Source of the DNA: Nocardioides sp. B-3
GTDB taxonomy: Bacteria; Actinomycetota; Actinomycetes; Propionibacteriales; Nocardioidaceae
Reading direction: 5' to 3'
Assembly: GCF_024703895.1 (NCBI RefSeq)
Contig: NZ_CP087968.1
Location: 3,906,001 to 3,970,000 of the forward strand
DNA: 64,000 bases
Part shown: piece after piece, positions 41,716 to 52,952 of the stretch
How positions within the stretch are numbered: the first letter of the stretch is position 1
Layout of the letters: each line of letters starts with the position of its first letter
Translations under genes and position numbers: made by a program
Notes under the pieces: model-generated
Seen by the model: only the letters and a program-made list of their open reading frames with translations
The model's database searches: none
What the model was told of the DNA's origin: nothing

Positions 41716-41744
41716 GAACTTCTCCTTGTGTGGGGTCAGGGGGT

Positions 41745-42101
41745 TCAGCGACGGCGGGACTGCCGGGCGTGTGCGATGTTGACGCCGACGATGCCGGCCC
41801 ACGAGATCGTCAGCCCGACGATCGAGGGATCGTCCGCGGCCGCGAGGTTGATCGCGGTGACGGGGATGCCGACGGGAACCGGGGAGACGATCGCCAGCGC
41901 CAGCTGCCGCGGTCCGCCGGAGGCCCGGGCGCGCTGCGCCTGTTGACGCAGCTGCGTCTCGGCACCGACCCGGCGCGCCACCTCGGCCTCGATGCGGTCG
42001 GCGAAGCCGTCGACGAGCTCGGCGTCGTAGCGCAGGCCGAGCTCGCGTCGGGTCTCGAGCACCGCCTCGACCTCGGAGCGCTCGAGCTCGTCCGGTGTCA
42101 C
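41745..42101 (-). CDS. Small two-TM membrane protein after mpa
   Basis: This is a 118-residue protein with a charged N-terminal half (DELERSEVEAVLETRRELGL, FADRIEAEVARRVGAETQLR) predicted to be helical. Two hydrophobic helices (LALAIVSPVPVGIPVTAIN and SIVGLTISWAGIVGVNIAH) end the protein. The GTG start at 42101 overlaps the mpa stop as GTGA, so it is translated with the proteasome ATPase. I do not recognise the family. A membrane partner for Mpa is possible but unproven. Confidence 0.75.
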   Translation of the reverse strand: MTPDELERSEVEAVLETRRELGLRYDAELVDGFADRIEAEVARRVGAETQLRQQAQRARASGGPRQLALAIVSPVPVGIPVTAINLAAADDPSIVGLTISWAGIVGVNIAHARQSRRR

Positions 42102-43853
42102 AGGTATTGGCCGGTGTTGGTGAGGTTGTCGATCGACCGACCCGGCTCGGTGCCCTGCTTGCCGGTGATGAGCGTGCGGATGAAGACGATCCGCTCGCCC
42201 TTCTTGCCGGAGATGCGGGCCCAGTCGTCGGGGTTGGTGGTGTTGGGCAGGTCCTCGTTCTCCTTGAACTCGTCCACGCACGCCCGGAGCATGTGCTGCA
42301 CCCGTACGCCGCGCTGCTGCTGTTCGAGGAAGTCCTTGATCGCCATCTTCTTGGCCCGGTCGACGATGTTCTGGATCATCGCGCCGGAGTTGAAGTCCTT
42401 GAAGTAGAGGACCTCCTTGTCGCCGTTGGCGTAGGTCACCTCGAGGAAGCGGTTCTCCTCGGACTCGGTGTACATCCGCTCGACGGTGGCGCGGATCATC
42501 CCTGCGACACACGCGTCGCGGTCGTCGTGGAACTCGGCGAGGTCGTCGGGATGCAGCGGCAGGTCGGCGGTGAGGTACTTCGTGAAGATGTCGCGCGCGG
42601 ACTCCGCGTCGGGCCGCTCGATCTTGATCTTCACGTCGAGGCGACCCGGTCGCAGGATCGCGGGGGTCGATCATGTCCTCGCGGTTGGAGGCACCGATGA
42701 CAAGCACGTTCTCCAGCGTCTCCACGCCGTCGATCTCGCTGAGCAGCTGCGGGACGATCGTGTTCTCCACGTCGGAGGACACCCCCCGAGCCGCGGGTGC
42801 GGAACAGCGAGTCCATCTCGTCGAAGAACACGATGACGGGTGTGCCCATCGACGCCTTCTCGCGCGCCCGCTGGAAGACCAGCCTGATGTGCCGCTCGGT
42901 CTCGCCGACGTACTTGTTGAGGAGCTCGGGGCCCTTGATGTTGAGGAAGTAGGACTTGCCGGAGCTGCCGGTCTTCTCGCTGACCTTCTTGGCGAGCGAG
43001 TTGGCCACGGCCTTGGCGATCAGCGTCTTGCCGCATCCGGGCGGGCCGTAGAGCAGCACGCCCTTGGGCGGCTTGAGCTTGTGCTCCTTGAACAGCTCCG
43101 GATAGAGGTAGGGCAGCTCGACGGCGTCGTGGATCGCGTCGATCTGCGCGACCAGACCACCGATCTGCGAGTAGTCGATGTCGGGCACCTCTTCGAGGAC
43201 CAGCTCCTCCACCTCGGACTTGGGCACCCGCTCGTAGGCATAGCTGGCGCGCCCGTCGAGGAGCAGCGAGTCGCCGGCCTTCGGCGGCGTGTCGAGCAGT
43301 GGGGCCGCGAGGCGAACGACCCGCTCCTCGTCGGCGTTGGCGATCACCGGGGCCCGCTGCCCGTCCTCGAGCAGCTCCTTGAACATCACCACCTCGCCGA
43401 CCTTCTCGAACTTGAGCGCGGCGACGACGTTGAGGGCCTCGTTGAGCATGACTTCCCGGCCCCGGACCAGCTCGTCGAGCTCGACGGCGGGACTGACGTT
43501 GACCCGCAGCTTGCGACCGCCGGTGAACACGTCGACGGAGTCGTCCTCGTTGCGGGCAAGGAAGGTGCCGAAGCCGGCCGGCGGCTGCGCGAGCCGGTCG
43601 ACCTCCTCCTTGAGCTTCATGATCTGGTCGCGGGCCTCGCGCAGCGTCTGGGCGAGCCGTTCGTTCTGGCTCGTCACCGCGGCGAGCGAACGCTGGGTGT
43701 CGGCGAGCCGGAGCTCCGGGCCGCGAGCCCGGCCGGGCACCTCGGTCAACCGGCGACGAAGGTCGGAGACCTCGGCCTCCGGAAGCGCACCTGCGTGGCG
43801 AGCTCGTCGGGATCCATTCCGGACCCTGCGGGCGTGGATGTCGAGTCGGACAT
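42098..43853 (-). CDS. mpa: Proteasome-associated AAA ATPase (Mpa/ARC), frameshifted
   Basis: Mpa is the hexameric AAA+ unfoldase that binds pupylated proteins and feeds them to the 20S core. The N-terminal coiled coil (LAQTLREARDQIMKLKEEVD) captures Pup. OB domains follow (ARNEDDSVDVFTGGRKLRVN). Walker A is LLYGPPGCGKTLIAKAVANS and Walker B is VIVFFDEMDSLF. The C-terminus ends LTNTGQYL; the penultimate Tyr is the proteasome-opening HbYX-like motif. Shifts lie near 43785, 42790 and 42665. I start at the ATG at 43853 (MSDSTSTPAGSG). Length is about 585 residues. Confidence 0.95.
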
Positions 43854-43958
43854 GTGCCTCACCTCCTGTTGCTTCGGACATTACCCATCTGGCGATGAGA
43901 CGGAAGTGGATATCCACGAGTGTTGGTCACGATTTCGATGCGGTACGGCGACGACGAC

Positions 43959-44504
43959 TCACCCGTCGGGGTCGTTGAGCCGCCGGATGGCGGCCAGCTC
44001 GGCGGCGCTGAACTCGCCGGATGCCTCGAGCACCCGCTGGAGGACTGCGAACTTGCGGGCGATGTAGGTGTCGATGTCCATGACGGGATCTTCCGCGAGC
44101 GAGAGCTTCACGTCGGCATACGCGTCTCGAAGGTCGTCTCGCGCCTTGAGGGTGTCCCGGACCGCGAGGTGGTTGCGGACGTTGGTCGTGCCGTTCTCGC
44201 ACACGTAGACGTTGCGTCGCGGCGACTCGTCCGGGGCGAAGAACGCCTCCCGGCCGGTGACGCCCGTGTCACCGCGGTGGGCGTACCCGATGGCGGCCAG
44301 CGCCTCGACCGCTGCCGGCACAGAGTCTCGGGAGACGATGACGTCGATGTCCGGGATCGGCTTCGCAGCGAGCCCGGGCACGGAGGTCGAACCGACGTGC
44401 TCGACCCGTGCTCCCGGAACGGTCGCGAGCGCCGTACGAAGGCCAGCGGCGACGCGCTCGAAGTCCCGGGACCAGGTGACCGACCAAGCGACGACCTCGA
44501 CCAT
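43959..44504 (-). CDS. GrpB family protein (nucleotidyltransferase-like)
   Basis: This is a 181-residue protein of the GrpB/UPF0157 family, a nucleotidyltransferase-like fold of uncertain role. The motif VEHVGSTSVPGLAAKPIPDI with DVIV is the family signature (GST...D-x-D). A C-terminal helix (DIDTYIARKFAVLQRVLEAS) follows. It is intact, starts at the ATG at 44504 with GGAGG 8 bp upstream, and is inserted between the sigma factor pair and mpa. Confidence 0.9.
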   Translation of the reverse strand: MVEVVAWSVTWSRDFERVAAGLRTALATVPGARVEHVGSTSVPGLAAKPIPDIDVIVSRDSVPAAVEALAAIGYAHRGDTGVTGREAFFAPDESPRRNVYVCENGTTNVRNHLAVRDTLKARDDLRDAYADVKLSLAEDPVMDIDTYIARKFAVLQRVLEASGEFSAAELAAIRRLNDPDG

Positions 44505-44568
44505 GCGCAACACCTCCTGCTCGGGGGTCCAACCCAAGCAGGAGGTGCGTACGGCGCGGGACCGCGGG

Positions 44569-45232
44569 CTACTCCGAGGAGGTACCGAGGGCACACATCA
44601 GCCCGTCGACGGGTGCGAAGGAGACGACGATGTCGGCACCCTCGCCTCGCGACAGGGTGGTGATCGACAGGCTCTGCTTGGCCAACGTCGACTCCCCGTC
44701 GATGCTGATCACGAAGTCCGTGCCCTCGCGTGTGACCGCCACCGGGAGCTCGGCGGTGTTTCCGCACGGGTCCTCGCCGGGCGGGTCCGTGGAGAACTCG
44801 GGAGAAGCACCACTGGTGGCACCCTCCTCGTCGGTGACCACCGTGCCGTCGTCGGGCAGGTCGCCAGAGGGGGCATCGTTGCCCGCGGTCACCTTGCCGG
44901 AGCCGTCGATCATGACCCCGTTGCCGGCATTGCCGCCGTAGGACACGTCGGCGGTGACGCCCCCGGTCGGCCGGGGCCTTCTCCGAGCCGTCGGCGTCGG
45001 TGAGCTCGTGGATGCGGACGACGATGTCGCCGTCGGCCGAGGTGTCGACGGCGAAGGCGGGCGAGCCGCCCATCGTGGTGATCCCGATCCCGGTCGCCAG
45101 AGCCGCGATGCCGGCGGCCGCAACGGCGGCCACGGAGCGTCGCCGTCGCTTGGCGGGCACTGTCGCCCTTTGCGCGACATTGGCACGGAGCTCGGTGAGC
45201 AGGGCTGTCTCGAAGGGTGTGAGCGTGTTCAT
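44569..45232 (-). CDS. Membrane-anchored partner of the ECF sigma factor, one frameshift
   Basis: This gene overlaps the sigma factor stop (ATGA). Residues about 1-28 are cytoplasmic (TLTPFETALLTELRANVAQR), a basic stretch KRRRR precedes one membrane helix (VAAVAAAGIAALATGIGITT), and the rest is extracytoplasmic. After a shift near 44975 the outer domain is rich in Gly, Asp and Thr (GGVTADVSYGGNAGNGVMID) and has a Cys pair. The layout suits an anti-sigma factor or sensor, but no ZAS/HxxxCxxC motif is seen. That role is inference. Confidence 0.7.
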
Positions 45233-45813
45233 GACGGGGTCTCCTCGGTGAGGGCGAGCGGCACGAGGGCCGTCGCGAGCTGGGACTGCAGCCGGGTGCG
45301 GGCTCGGTGGAGCCGCACCCGCGCGGTGGGCGGCTTCACCCCCAGCACCATTGCGGCGTCGGTGACGGAGAGTCCGTCGAGGGCGACGAGCTCGAAGAGC
45401 TGGCGGTCGCCTTCGGAGAGGCAGCCGAGGGCGTCATGGACGCGACGCAGCTCCCGCTCGGCGTCGATGCGCTCCTCGATCCGGGCGATCGAGTCGGGGT
45501 CGAGAAGCCGTCGCCCCCGGATCCGGCCGACGGCTCGGCGTTCGCGGGCGCGCTGTCGGACGTCGTCGGCGATCACGTTGCGGGCGATGCCGATCAGCCG
45601 GGCACCGGGCACTCCGCGTTCCGGTGAGTAGCGCGCGGAGGCGTCGATGGCTGCCGGGAAGATGTCGGCGGTGAGGTCGGCGGCTCGGTGCGGGTCGGTC
45701 ACGCGTCGCGCGACGAACCCCGACACCGAGTCGAGGTGGCGGCGGTAGAAGGCCTCGAACAGGTCGGGGTCATTGCCGATCCCCTGCACCTGCTGGCCTG
45801 AGTCGTGGTTCAT
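45229..45813 (-). CDS. ECF-type RNA polymerase sigma factor
   Basis: This is a 194-residue intact extracytoplasmic-function sigma factor. Region 2 is LFEAFYRRHLDSVSGFVARR with VTDPHRAADLTADIF. Region 4 is LSEGDRQLFELVALDGLSVT and VKPPTARVRLHRARTRLQ. It is co-translated with a membrane protein that starts at its stop codon, the usual sigma/anti-sigma arrangement. The regulon is unknown. Confidence 0.9.
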   Translation of the reverse strand: MNHDSGQQVQGIGNDPDLFEAFYRRHLDSVSGFVARRVTDPHRAADLTADIFPAAIDASARYSPERGVPGARLIGIARNVIADDVRQRARERRAVGRIRGRRLLDPDSIARIEERIDAERELRRVHDALGCLSEGDRQLFELVALDGLSVTDAAMVLGVKPPTARVRLHRARTRLQSQLATALVPLALTEETPS

Positions 45814-45843
45814 GCCTCTACTTCGCTCGCCACGACCCCAGCG

Positions 45844-46823
45844 TTACACCTCGGTCGACTCCGTGGCCTCCAGCGGCGGCAGGTCGGCCGGTCGCGGGCC
45901 GGTGTAGTCGATGCCGTAGGCACCCGGCGCGGGCCGGCGGGTCTTGCGCAGCGCCTTCTCCCCCGGTGCCATGCGGCGCGCGGTGACCGGGGAAGGCGGT
46001 GTGGCCGATCATCTTGTGGTCGGGGCGTACGGCGAGGCCCTCGACGTGCCAGTCGCGGACCATCGACTCCCACGGGTGCGGCTCGGTGAACCCACCGTGC
46101 GCGCGCAGCGTCTCCACGACGCGGGACAGCTGGGTGGTGGTGGCGATGTAGGCGCAGACGATGCCGCCCGGAACCAGCTTCTCGGCGACCATGTCGACAC
46201 AGTTCCACGGGTCGAGCATGTCGAGGATGATCCGGTCGACTCGGCCCTCCAGCTGGGGCAGCTCCTCCTTGAGGTCGCCCAGCTTCAGCTCCCCGAGCCG
46301 GGTGCGATGAGCCGGCGGGGGCGTTGAAGAACTGGTCGACGTTGCGCTTGGCGACCTCGGCGAACTCCTCGCGAAGCTCGAACGACGTGACCTTGCCCCA
46401 CGGACCGACCGCCCGCAGCAACGAGCAGGTGAGCGCACCGGAACCGGCACCGGCCTCGACCACGCGGGCGCCGGGGTAGATGTCGGCGAGCGCGACGATC
46501 TGGGCCGCGTCCTTCGGGTAGACGACGGCCGCACCGCGCGGCATCGAGACGACGAACTCCGAGAGCAGTGGCCGGAACACGAGGTACTGCCCGCCGGCCG
46601 ACGACGTGACGGTGAAGCCCTCGTCGCGGCCGATCATCTCGTCGTGATCGAGGTGGCCCTTGTTGGAGAAGAACCGCTTGCCCGGGGTCAGCTCGAAGTT
46701 GTGCTTGCGACCCTTCTGGTCGATCAGCCGCACCCACTCCCCCTCGCGCAGCGGGCCGCGGTGGACACCGGACCACGCCTCGGCGGGCACGTCGGGACTG
46801 ATGGGCGCAGAACTCTCGGACAT
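45844..46823 (-). CDS. trmI: tRNA (adenine-N1)-methyltransferase TrmI, frameshifted
   Basis: TrmI methylates A58 of tRNA. The N-terminal beta domain (EGEWVRLIDQKGRKHNFELT) and the SAM site RVVEAGAGSGALTCSLLRAV are clear. RVDRIILDMLDPWNCVDMVA contains the D-PW catalytic region, and TEPHPWESMVRDWHVEGLAV follows. Shifts lie near 46315 and 45985. The corrected tail ends PLEATESTEV at 45844. Length is about 326 residues. It lies upstream of mpa as in mycobacteria. Confidence 0.93.
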
Positions 46824-46848
46824 GCGCGGAACCCTAGTGGGGCAAGGC

Positions 46849-48012
46849 TCAGGCGCGTGACTCGCGGAAGGCCCTGTCCACGTCGGCGGTCGACAGCACG
46901 CCCATCACCGAGCCGTCGTCCTCGAGCAGGAGGTATTCATCCGCGGGGCGCCGACTGATTGCCATGATCAGGTCCTCGCCCGCGATGGCCGCCGGCAGCG
47001 TGAGCCCGTCCTCGAGGGTTCGTGCCACGGTGCTGACCGTGACCCACGGGCGTCGCTCGACCGGGGTGGCGAGTACGGCCGCCTCGCTGACGATGCCGGT
47101 CGGTCGGCCGGACGACGTGACGGTGACGATGCTCCCGGCGTCGATCTCCTGTGCCCGCCATGCGGCCTCGGCGAGGGGTGTGTCCTCGGCGACGGCCAGC
47201 GTGCGCCTCGCCAACGGCCGTGCCACCAGGTGCGGGAGGCGGCGGCGCATCCGGGCATGCGACATCGCGGCCGTGGCGCCGGTCCAGAGGAACAGGCCGA
47301 GCACGATGACGAGGAGGTAGTCGAACATCGTCGGGGGTACGCCGAAGACCTCACGCTGGATGACCGGCCAGCCGAGCAGCGCGATCGCCGTGAGTCGACC
47401 GCCCCAGCCGGCGACGATGGTGCCGCGGTTGGCGTCGCCGGTGGCGCGCCAGACGATGGACTTGAGCACCCGACCACCATCGAGTGGCAGGCCGGGCACG
47501 AGGTTGAGCGCGCCGATGAGCAGGTTGGCACCGGCCAGTCCCTCGATGGCGACCCGCACCAGTCCCTCGGGAAGCAGGAACCAGACCCCCACCGAGGCGA
47601 GCCCGACGGCGATGGAGGTCAGCGGTCCGACGACCGCGATCCAGAACTCCCGGCGCGGCCGCTTGGCGGCGCCGTCGATCTCGGTCATGCCGCCGAGGAA
47701 GTGCAGGGTGATCGAGTTGACGCCGAAGCCGTAGCGCTGTGCCACGATGGCGTGCGACGCCTCGTGCATCAGCACCGAGAGGTAGAGCACGATCGCGAAC
47801 ACCGGGCCAGCGACGTACTTCAATGCCCCCGGGCCGGGCTCGACCTGCTCGATGCGGGGCGCGATCGCGAACGAGATCAGCGCGGCGATGATGAACCACG
47901 AGCTGGTGACCGGGACGTCGATGCCGGCGATCGAGCCGATCCGGATCGTCCCGGGCGCACGCGGGGCGGGGGCGGGCTTGTCAGCCCCCGAGGGCGGCGT
48001 CTGTGTCACCAC
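46849..48012 (-). CDS. M50 site-2 protease family protein with CBS-type domain
   Basis: This is an intramembrane zinc metalloprotease of the M50 family, 387 residues and intact. The HExxH zinc motif is in LSVLMHEASHAIVAQRYGFG, and the third ligand is in NLVPGLPLDGGRVLKS. Six hydrophobic segments are spread through residues 35-250. The C-terminal 130 residues look like a CBS pair (GSIVTVTSSGRPTGIVSEAA, LLLEDDGSVMGVLSTADV), a nucleotide-sensing module. It may process a membrane-bound regulator or remnant signal peptides. It starts at the GTG at 48012 and diverges from the RecB-like gene. Confidence 0.92.
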   Translation of the reverse strand: MVTQTPPSGADKPAPAPRAPGTIRIGSIAGIDVPVTSSWFIIAALISFAIAPRIEQVEPGPGALKYVAGPVFAIVLYLSVLMHEASHAIVAQRYGFGVNSITLHFLGGMTEIDGAAKRPRREFWIAVVGPLTSIAVGLASVGVWFLLPEGLVRVAIEGLAGANLLIGALNLVPGLPLDGGRVLKSIVWRATGDANRGTIVAGWGGRLTAIALLGWPVIQREVFGVPPTMFDYLLVIVLGLFLWTGATAAMSHARMRRRLPHLVARPLARRTLAVAEDTPLAEAAWRAQEIDAGSIVTVTSSGRPTGIVSEAAVLATPVERRPWVTVSTVARTLEDGLTLPAAIAGEDLIMAISRRPADEYLLLEDDGSVMGVLSTADVDRAFRESRA

Positions 48013-48073
48013 TTGAGACTATCCGGCTGGTCATCGGAACCTGCTGTCGGTGCCGCGCTCTAGGGTGCCGAAC

Positions 48074-50115
<2,042 letters not shown>

Positions 50116-50142
50116 TCGCCCGCTGGCCCTACGCTGCTCCCC

Positions 50143-52089
50143 GTGAATGCCACGAAGTCCTCCACCATGAGCCGCTGGCTCACCCGGGGGTCAGGCCGAG
50201 CCCGAGGGCTACTACGAGAGTGAGCGTGAGGTCAGCGCCCACCACGAGGTCAAGCCGTGGTGGCGCGTCATGTGCCTGACCGGCGTCGACTACTTCTCGA
50301 CGCTGGGCTACCAGCCCGGCATCGCCGCCCCGGCTGCCGGCGCGCTGGCGCCGATCGCCACGATCGTGCTCGTCCTCATCACCCTCTTCGGGGCCCTGCC
50401 CATGTATCGCCGGGTGGCGGAGGAGTCGCCGCACGGCGACGGCTCGTCTCTCGATGCTTGAGCGCCTGCTCTCCTACTGGCCGAGCAAGCTCCCGGTGCT
50501 CTGCTTGATCGGGTTCGTGGCCACCGGTTTCATCATCACGATCACCCTCTCGGCCGCGGATGCGGCAGCTCACGCCGTGGAGAACCCGTTCCTGCACGAG
50601 GCGCTCGACGGCGGCGAGCTGTGGGTGACACTCGCACTGCTCGCTGCGTTGGCCGCAGTGTTCCTCAAGGGCTTCTCCGAGGCCATCGGCATCGCCGTGG
50701 GGCTCGTGGTGCTCTACCTCGGTCTGTCAGCGGTCGTGATCGGATCGGGCATCGTCGGCATCATCCAGGAACCCGGGCTGATCAGTGACTGGAAGGCGGC
50801 GATGCTCACCGAGCACACCAGCCCGATCGCGATCATCGGCGCCTCACTCCTCGTGTTCCCCGCCCTCGCTCTCGGTCTGTCAGGCTTCGAGACCGGCGTC
50901 GTGGTGATGCCGCTCGTCGAGGGTGACCCCGACGACGATCCGGCGAAGCCCATGGGCCGTATACGCAATGCACGCAAGCTCCTCACCACGGCGGCGCTGA
51001 TCATGTCCGTGCTGCTCGTCGGATCGGCGTTCGTGACCACGCTCTTGATCCCCCACGCGGAGTTCGAGGAGGGCGGCGCGGCCAATGGTCGAGCACTGGC
51101 CTTCCTCGCCCATGAACGCCCGGGCGACGGTTTCTGGCACGGCCTACGACATCGCGACTATCGGCATCTTGTGGTTTGCGGGGTGCATCGGCCATGGCCG
51201 GCTTGCTCAACATCGTGCCGCGCTACCTCCCCCGCTATGGCATGGCACCCGACTGGGCTCGCCTCACCCGGCCGCTCGTCCTCGTGCTGTTCCTGATTGC
51301 GGTCGTGGTGACGGTCCTCTTCGATGCCGACGTCGATGCCCGTGCCGGCGCATACGCAACGGGAGTGCTAGCCCTGATGACGTCGGCGGCCGTGGCGGTA
51401 TTCCTCACCGAGCTCCGACGCGGACACCGGCGGGCCGCCGCGTTCTTCGCCGTCATCGCCGCCGTGTTCACCTACACGCTCGTCGTGACCATCGTCGAAC
51501 GCCCTGAAGGCTTGGTCATTGCGGGCATCTTCATCGTGATGATCCCGGTGGTGAGCATCTACTCCCGCATCACTCGCAGTACTGAGCTGCGCGTCCAGCG
51601 TGTCATCGTGGATGCGGGTGCCCGGGAGGTGCTGGACGCAGCAGTGGCCGACCCGCGCCCGATCCGCTTCATCGCCAACAAGCTCGACTCTGGCGATCAT
51701 GAGGAGTACGACGAGAAGATGCTCGAGGTGATGCTCGACAACCACCTGGCAGACCAAGACGACCGCGTGTTCCTCGAGGTCGAGGTGACGGATCCGAGCG
51801 ACTTCGCATCCCGGGTGACACTCACGAGGGTCCAGGTCGGTCGGCACCGCATCCTGCGGGCCAAGGGTAACTCGGTGCCGAACACGATCGCAGCGGTCCT
51901 CCTCCACATGCGCGACATCGACACCCGGGGCCACATGCCTATTTCGAGTGGAGCGAGAAGCCACCCGGGCAGAACGCTCTGCGCTTCCTGCTCGCAGGCG
52001 AGGGCGACATACCGCCACTCACGCACGAGATCCTGCGGCGTGCGGAGCCCGACGAGGATCGCCGCCCCAAGATCCATGTTGGCGGCTGA
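50143..52089 (+). CDS. APC-superfamily amino acid permease with long cytoplasmic tail, frameshifted
   Basis: This is a 10-12 helix permease of the APC superfamily. VKPWWRVMCLTGVDYFSTLG opens the first helix (unwound-helix GVDYFST motif). Later helices include ATGFIITITLSAADAAAHAV and PALALGLSGFETGVVVMPLV. The C-terminal 150 residues (VQRVIVDAGAREVLDAAVAD, IRFIANKLDSGDHEEYDEKM) are soluble and end KIHVGG. Shifts lie near 50187, 50452, 51115, 51178 and 51940. The GTG at 50143 is the chosen start. Total length is about 648 residues. Substrate unknown. Confidence 0.87.
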
Positions 52090-52092
52090 GCA

Positions 52093-52760
52093 CTACAGCG
52101 CGGCGAGGTCCCCGGTCGACATCCCGACGAGGGTGTCGCGGAAGACCCGGCGCGGGCTCTCCAGGATCGGAACGTGGTTGGGCACGCACAGCACCGGGCA
52201 GCCCGCGGCCTCGCCGGACTTGGCGCCCGTGTTGGAGTCCTCGATCGCGATGCAGTCCTGCGGCGCGACACCCAGCTCCTTGGCGGCGGTGAGATAGGGC
52301 TCCGGGTGCGGCTTGCCGAACTCCACCCGGTCGCCGGTGACGATCGAGGCGAACGTGCCCGGCGGCAGGTGCTCCGGGATCGGCTCGACGAAGCGCTGCC
52401 ACGACATCGTGACCAGTGCGCAGGGCACGTCGTTGGCGATCAGGTCGGCCAGCAGCTCCCCGGCCCCCGGCCGCCACGGCACGGACTTGCGCACGCGCTC
52501 CACGACGCCGTCGAGCAGCTCGTCGACGATCTCCTGCGGCGTACGGTCGATGCCCATGTGCACGCGGATGTAGACACCCGACTCGAGCAGGGCGTTGCCC
52601 ACGAGGTTGAGGGCGTGCTCGTCTGACCAAGGTGCCGCCGTACTTCTCCGCCATCTCGTATTCCGTGGCGATCCAGTAGGGCTCGGTGTCGACCCGGGTG
52701 CCGTCCATGTCCCACAGGACGGCCTGCGGGAACTGCGAACTGCCTTCCGGGCGCTGACAT
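52093..52760 (-). CDS. HAD-superfamily phosphatase (beta-phosphoglucomutase-like), frameshifted
   Basis: HAD motif I appears as WDMDGTRVDTEPYW (the usual TLVDTE has Arg instead of Leu). The cap helices follow (LLESGVYIRVHMGIDRTPQE). Motif II is CALVTMSWQRFVEP, motif III GKPHPEPYLTAAKEL, and motif IV CIAIEDSNTGAKSGEAAGCP. Two early shifts (near 52730 and 52625) interrupt the N-terminal 45 residues. I start at the ATG at 52760. It hydrolyses a small phosphate ester; the substrate is not evident. It converges with the permease, 3 bp apart. Confidence 0.87.
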
Positions 52761-52922
52761 GCAGGTTCACGTGATGCGGCGGTGTTCAGAATGCTCTCCC
52801 CGGGGCTCCATGCGACCCCAGCGGGTCACCGACGCGAAGCACCCTAGATCGGGGCAAGTGCGTCGGTCCAACGCCCCCCCGCACCACGAACGAAACTCTG
52901 CCCGCCGCGGAGCGCTGTGTGT

Positions 52923-52948
52923 CGGGCCGGCCAAGGGTGGCCGGCCCG
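52923..52948 (-). terminator. Strong hairpin after the large secreted protein gene
   Basis: An 11-bp perfect stem (52923-52933 and 52938-52948, CGGGCCGGCCA with its complement) has a 4-nt loop. It lies 4 bp past the stop of the minus-strand secreted-protein gene. There is no U-run. The rest of the gap 52761-52922 shows no gene. Confidence 0.7.
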
Positions 52949-52952
52949 GCTG

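Noticed and set aside
41745..42782. An apparent fusion of the mpa C-terminus with the small two-helix protein in one frame
   Set aside because: It arises from indels in mpa; the corrected mpa ends QYL and the small protein starts at the overlapping GTG.
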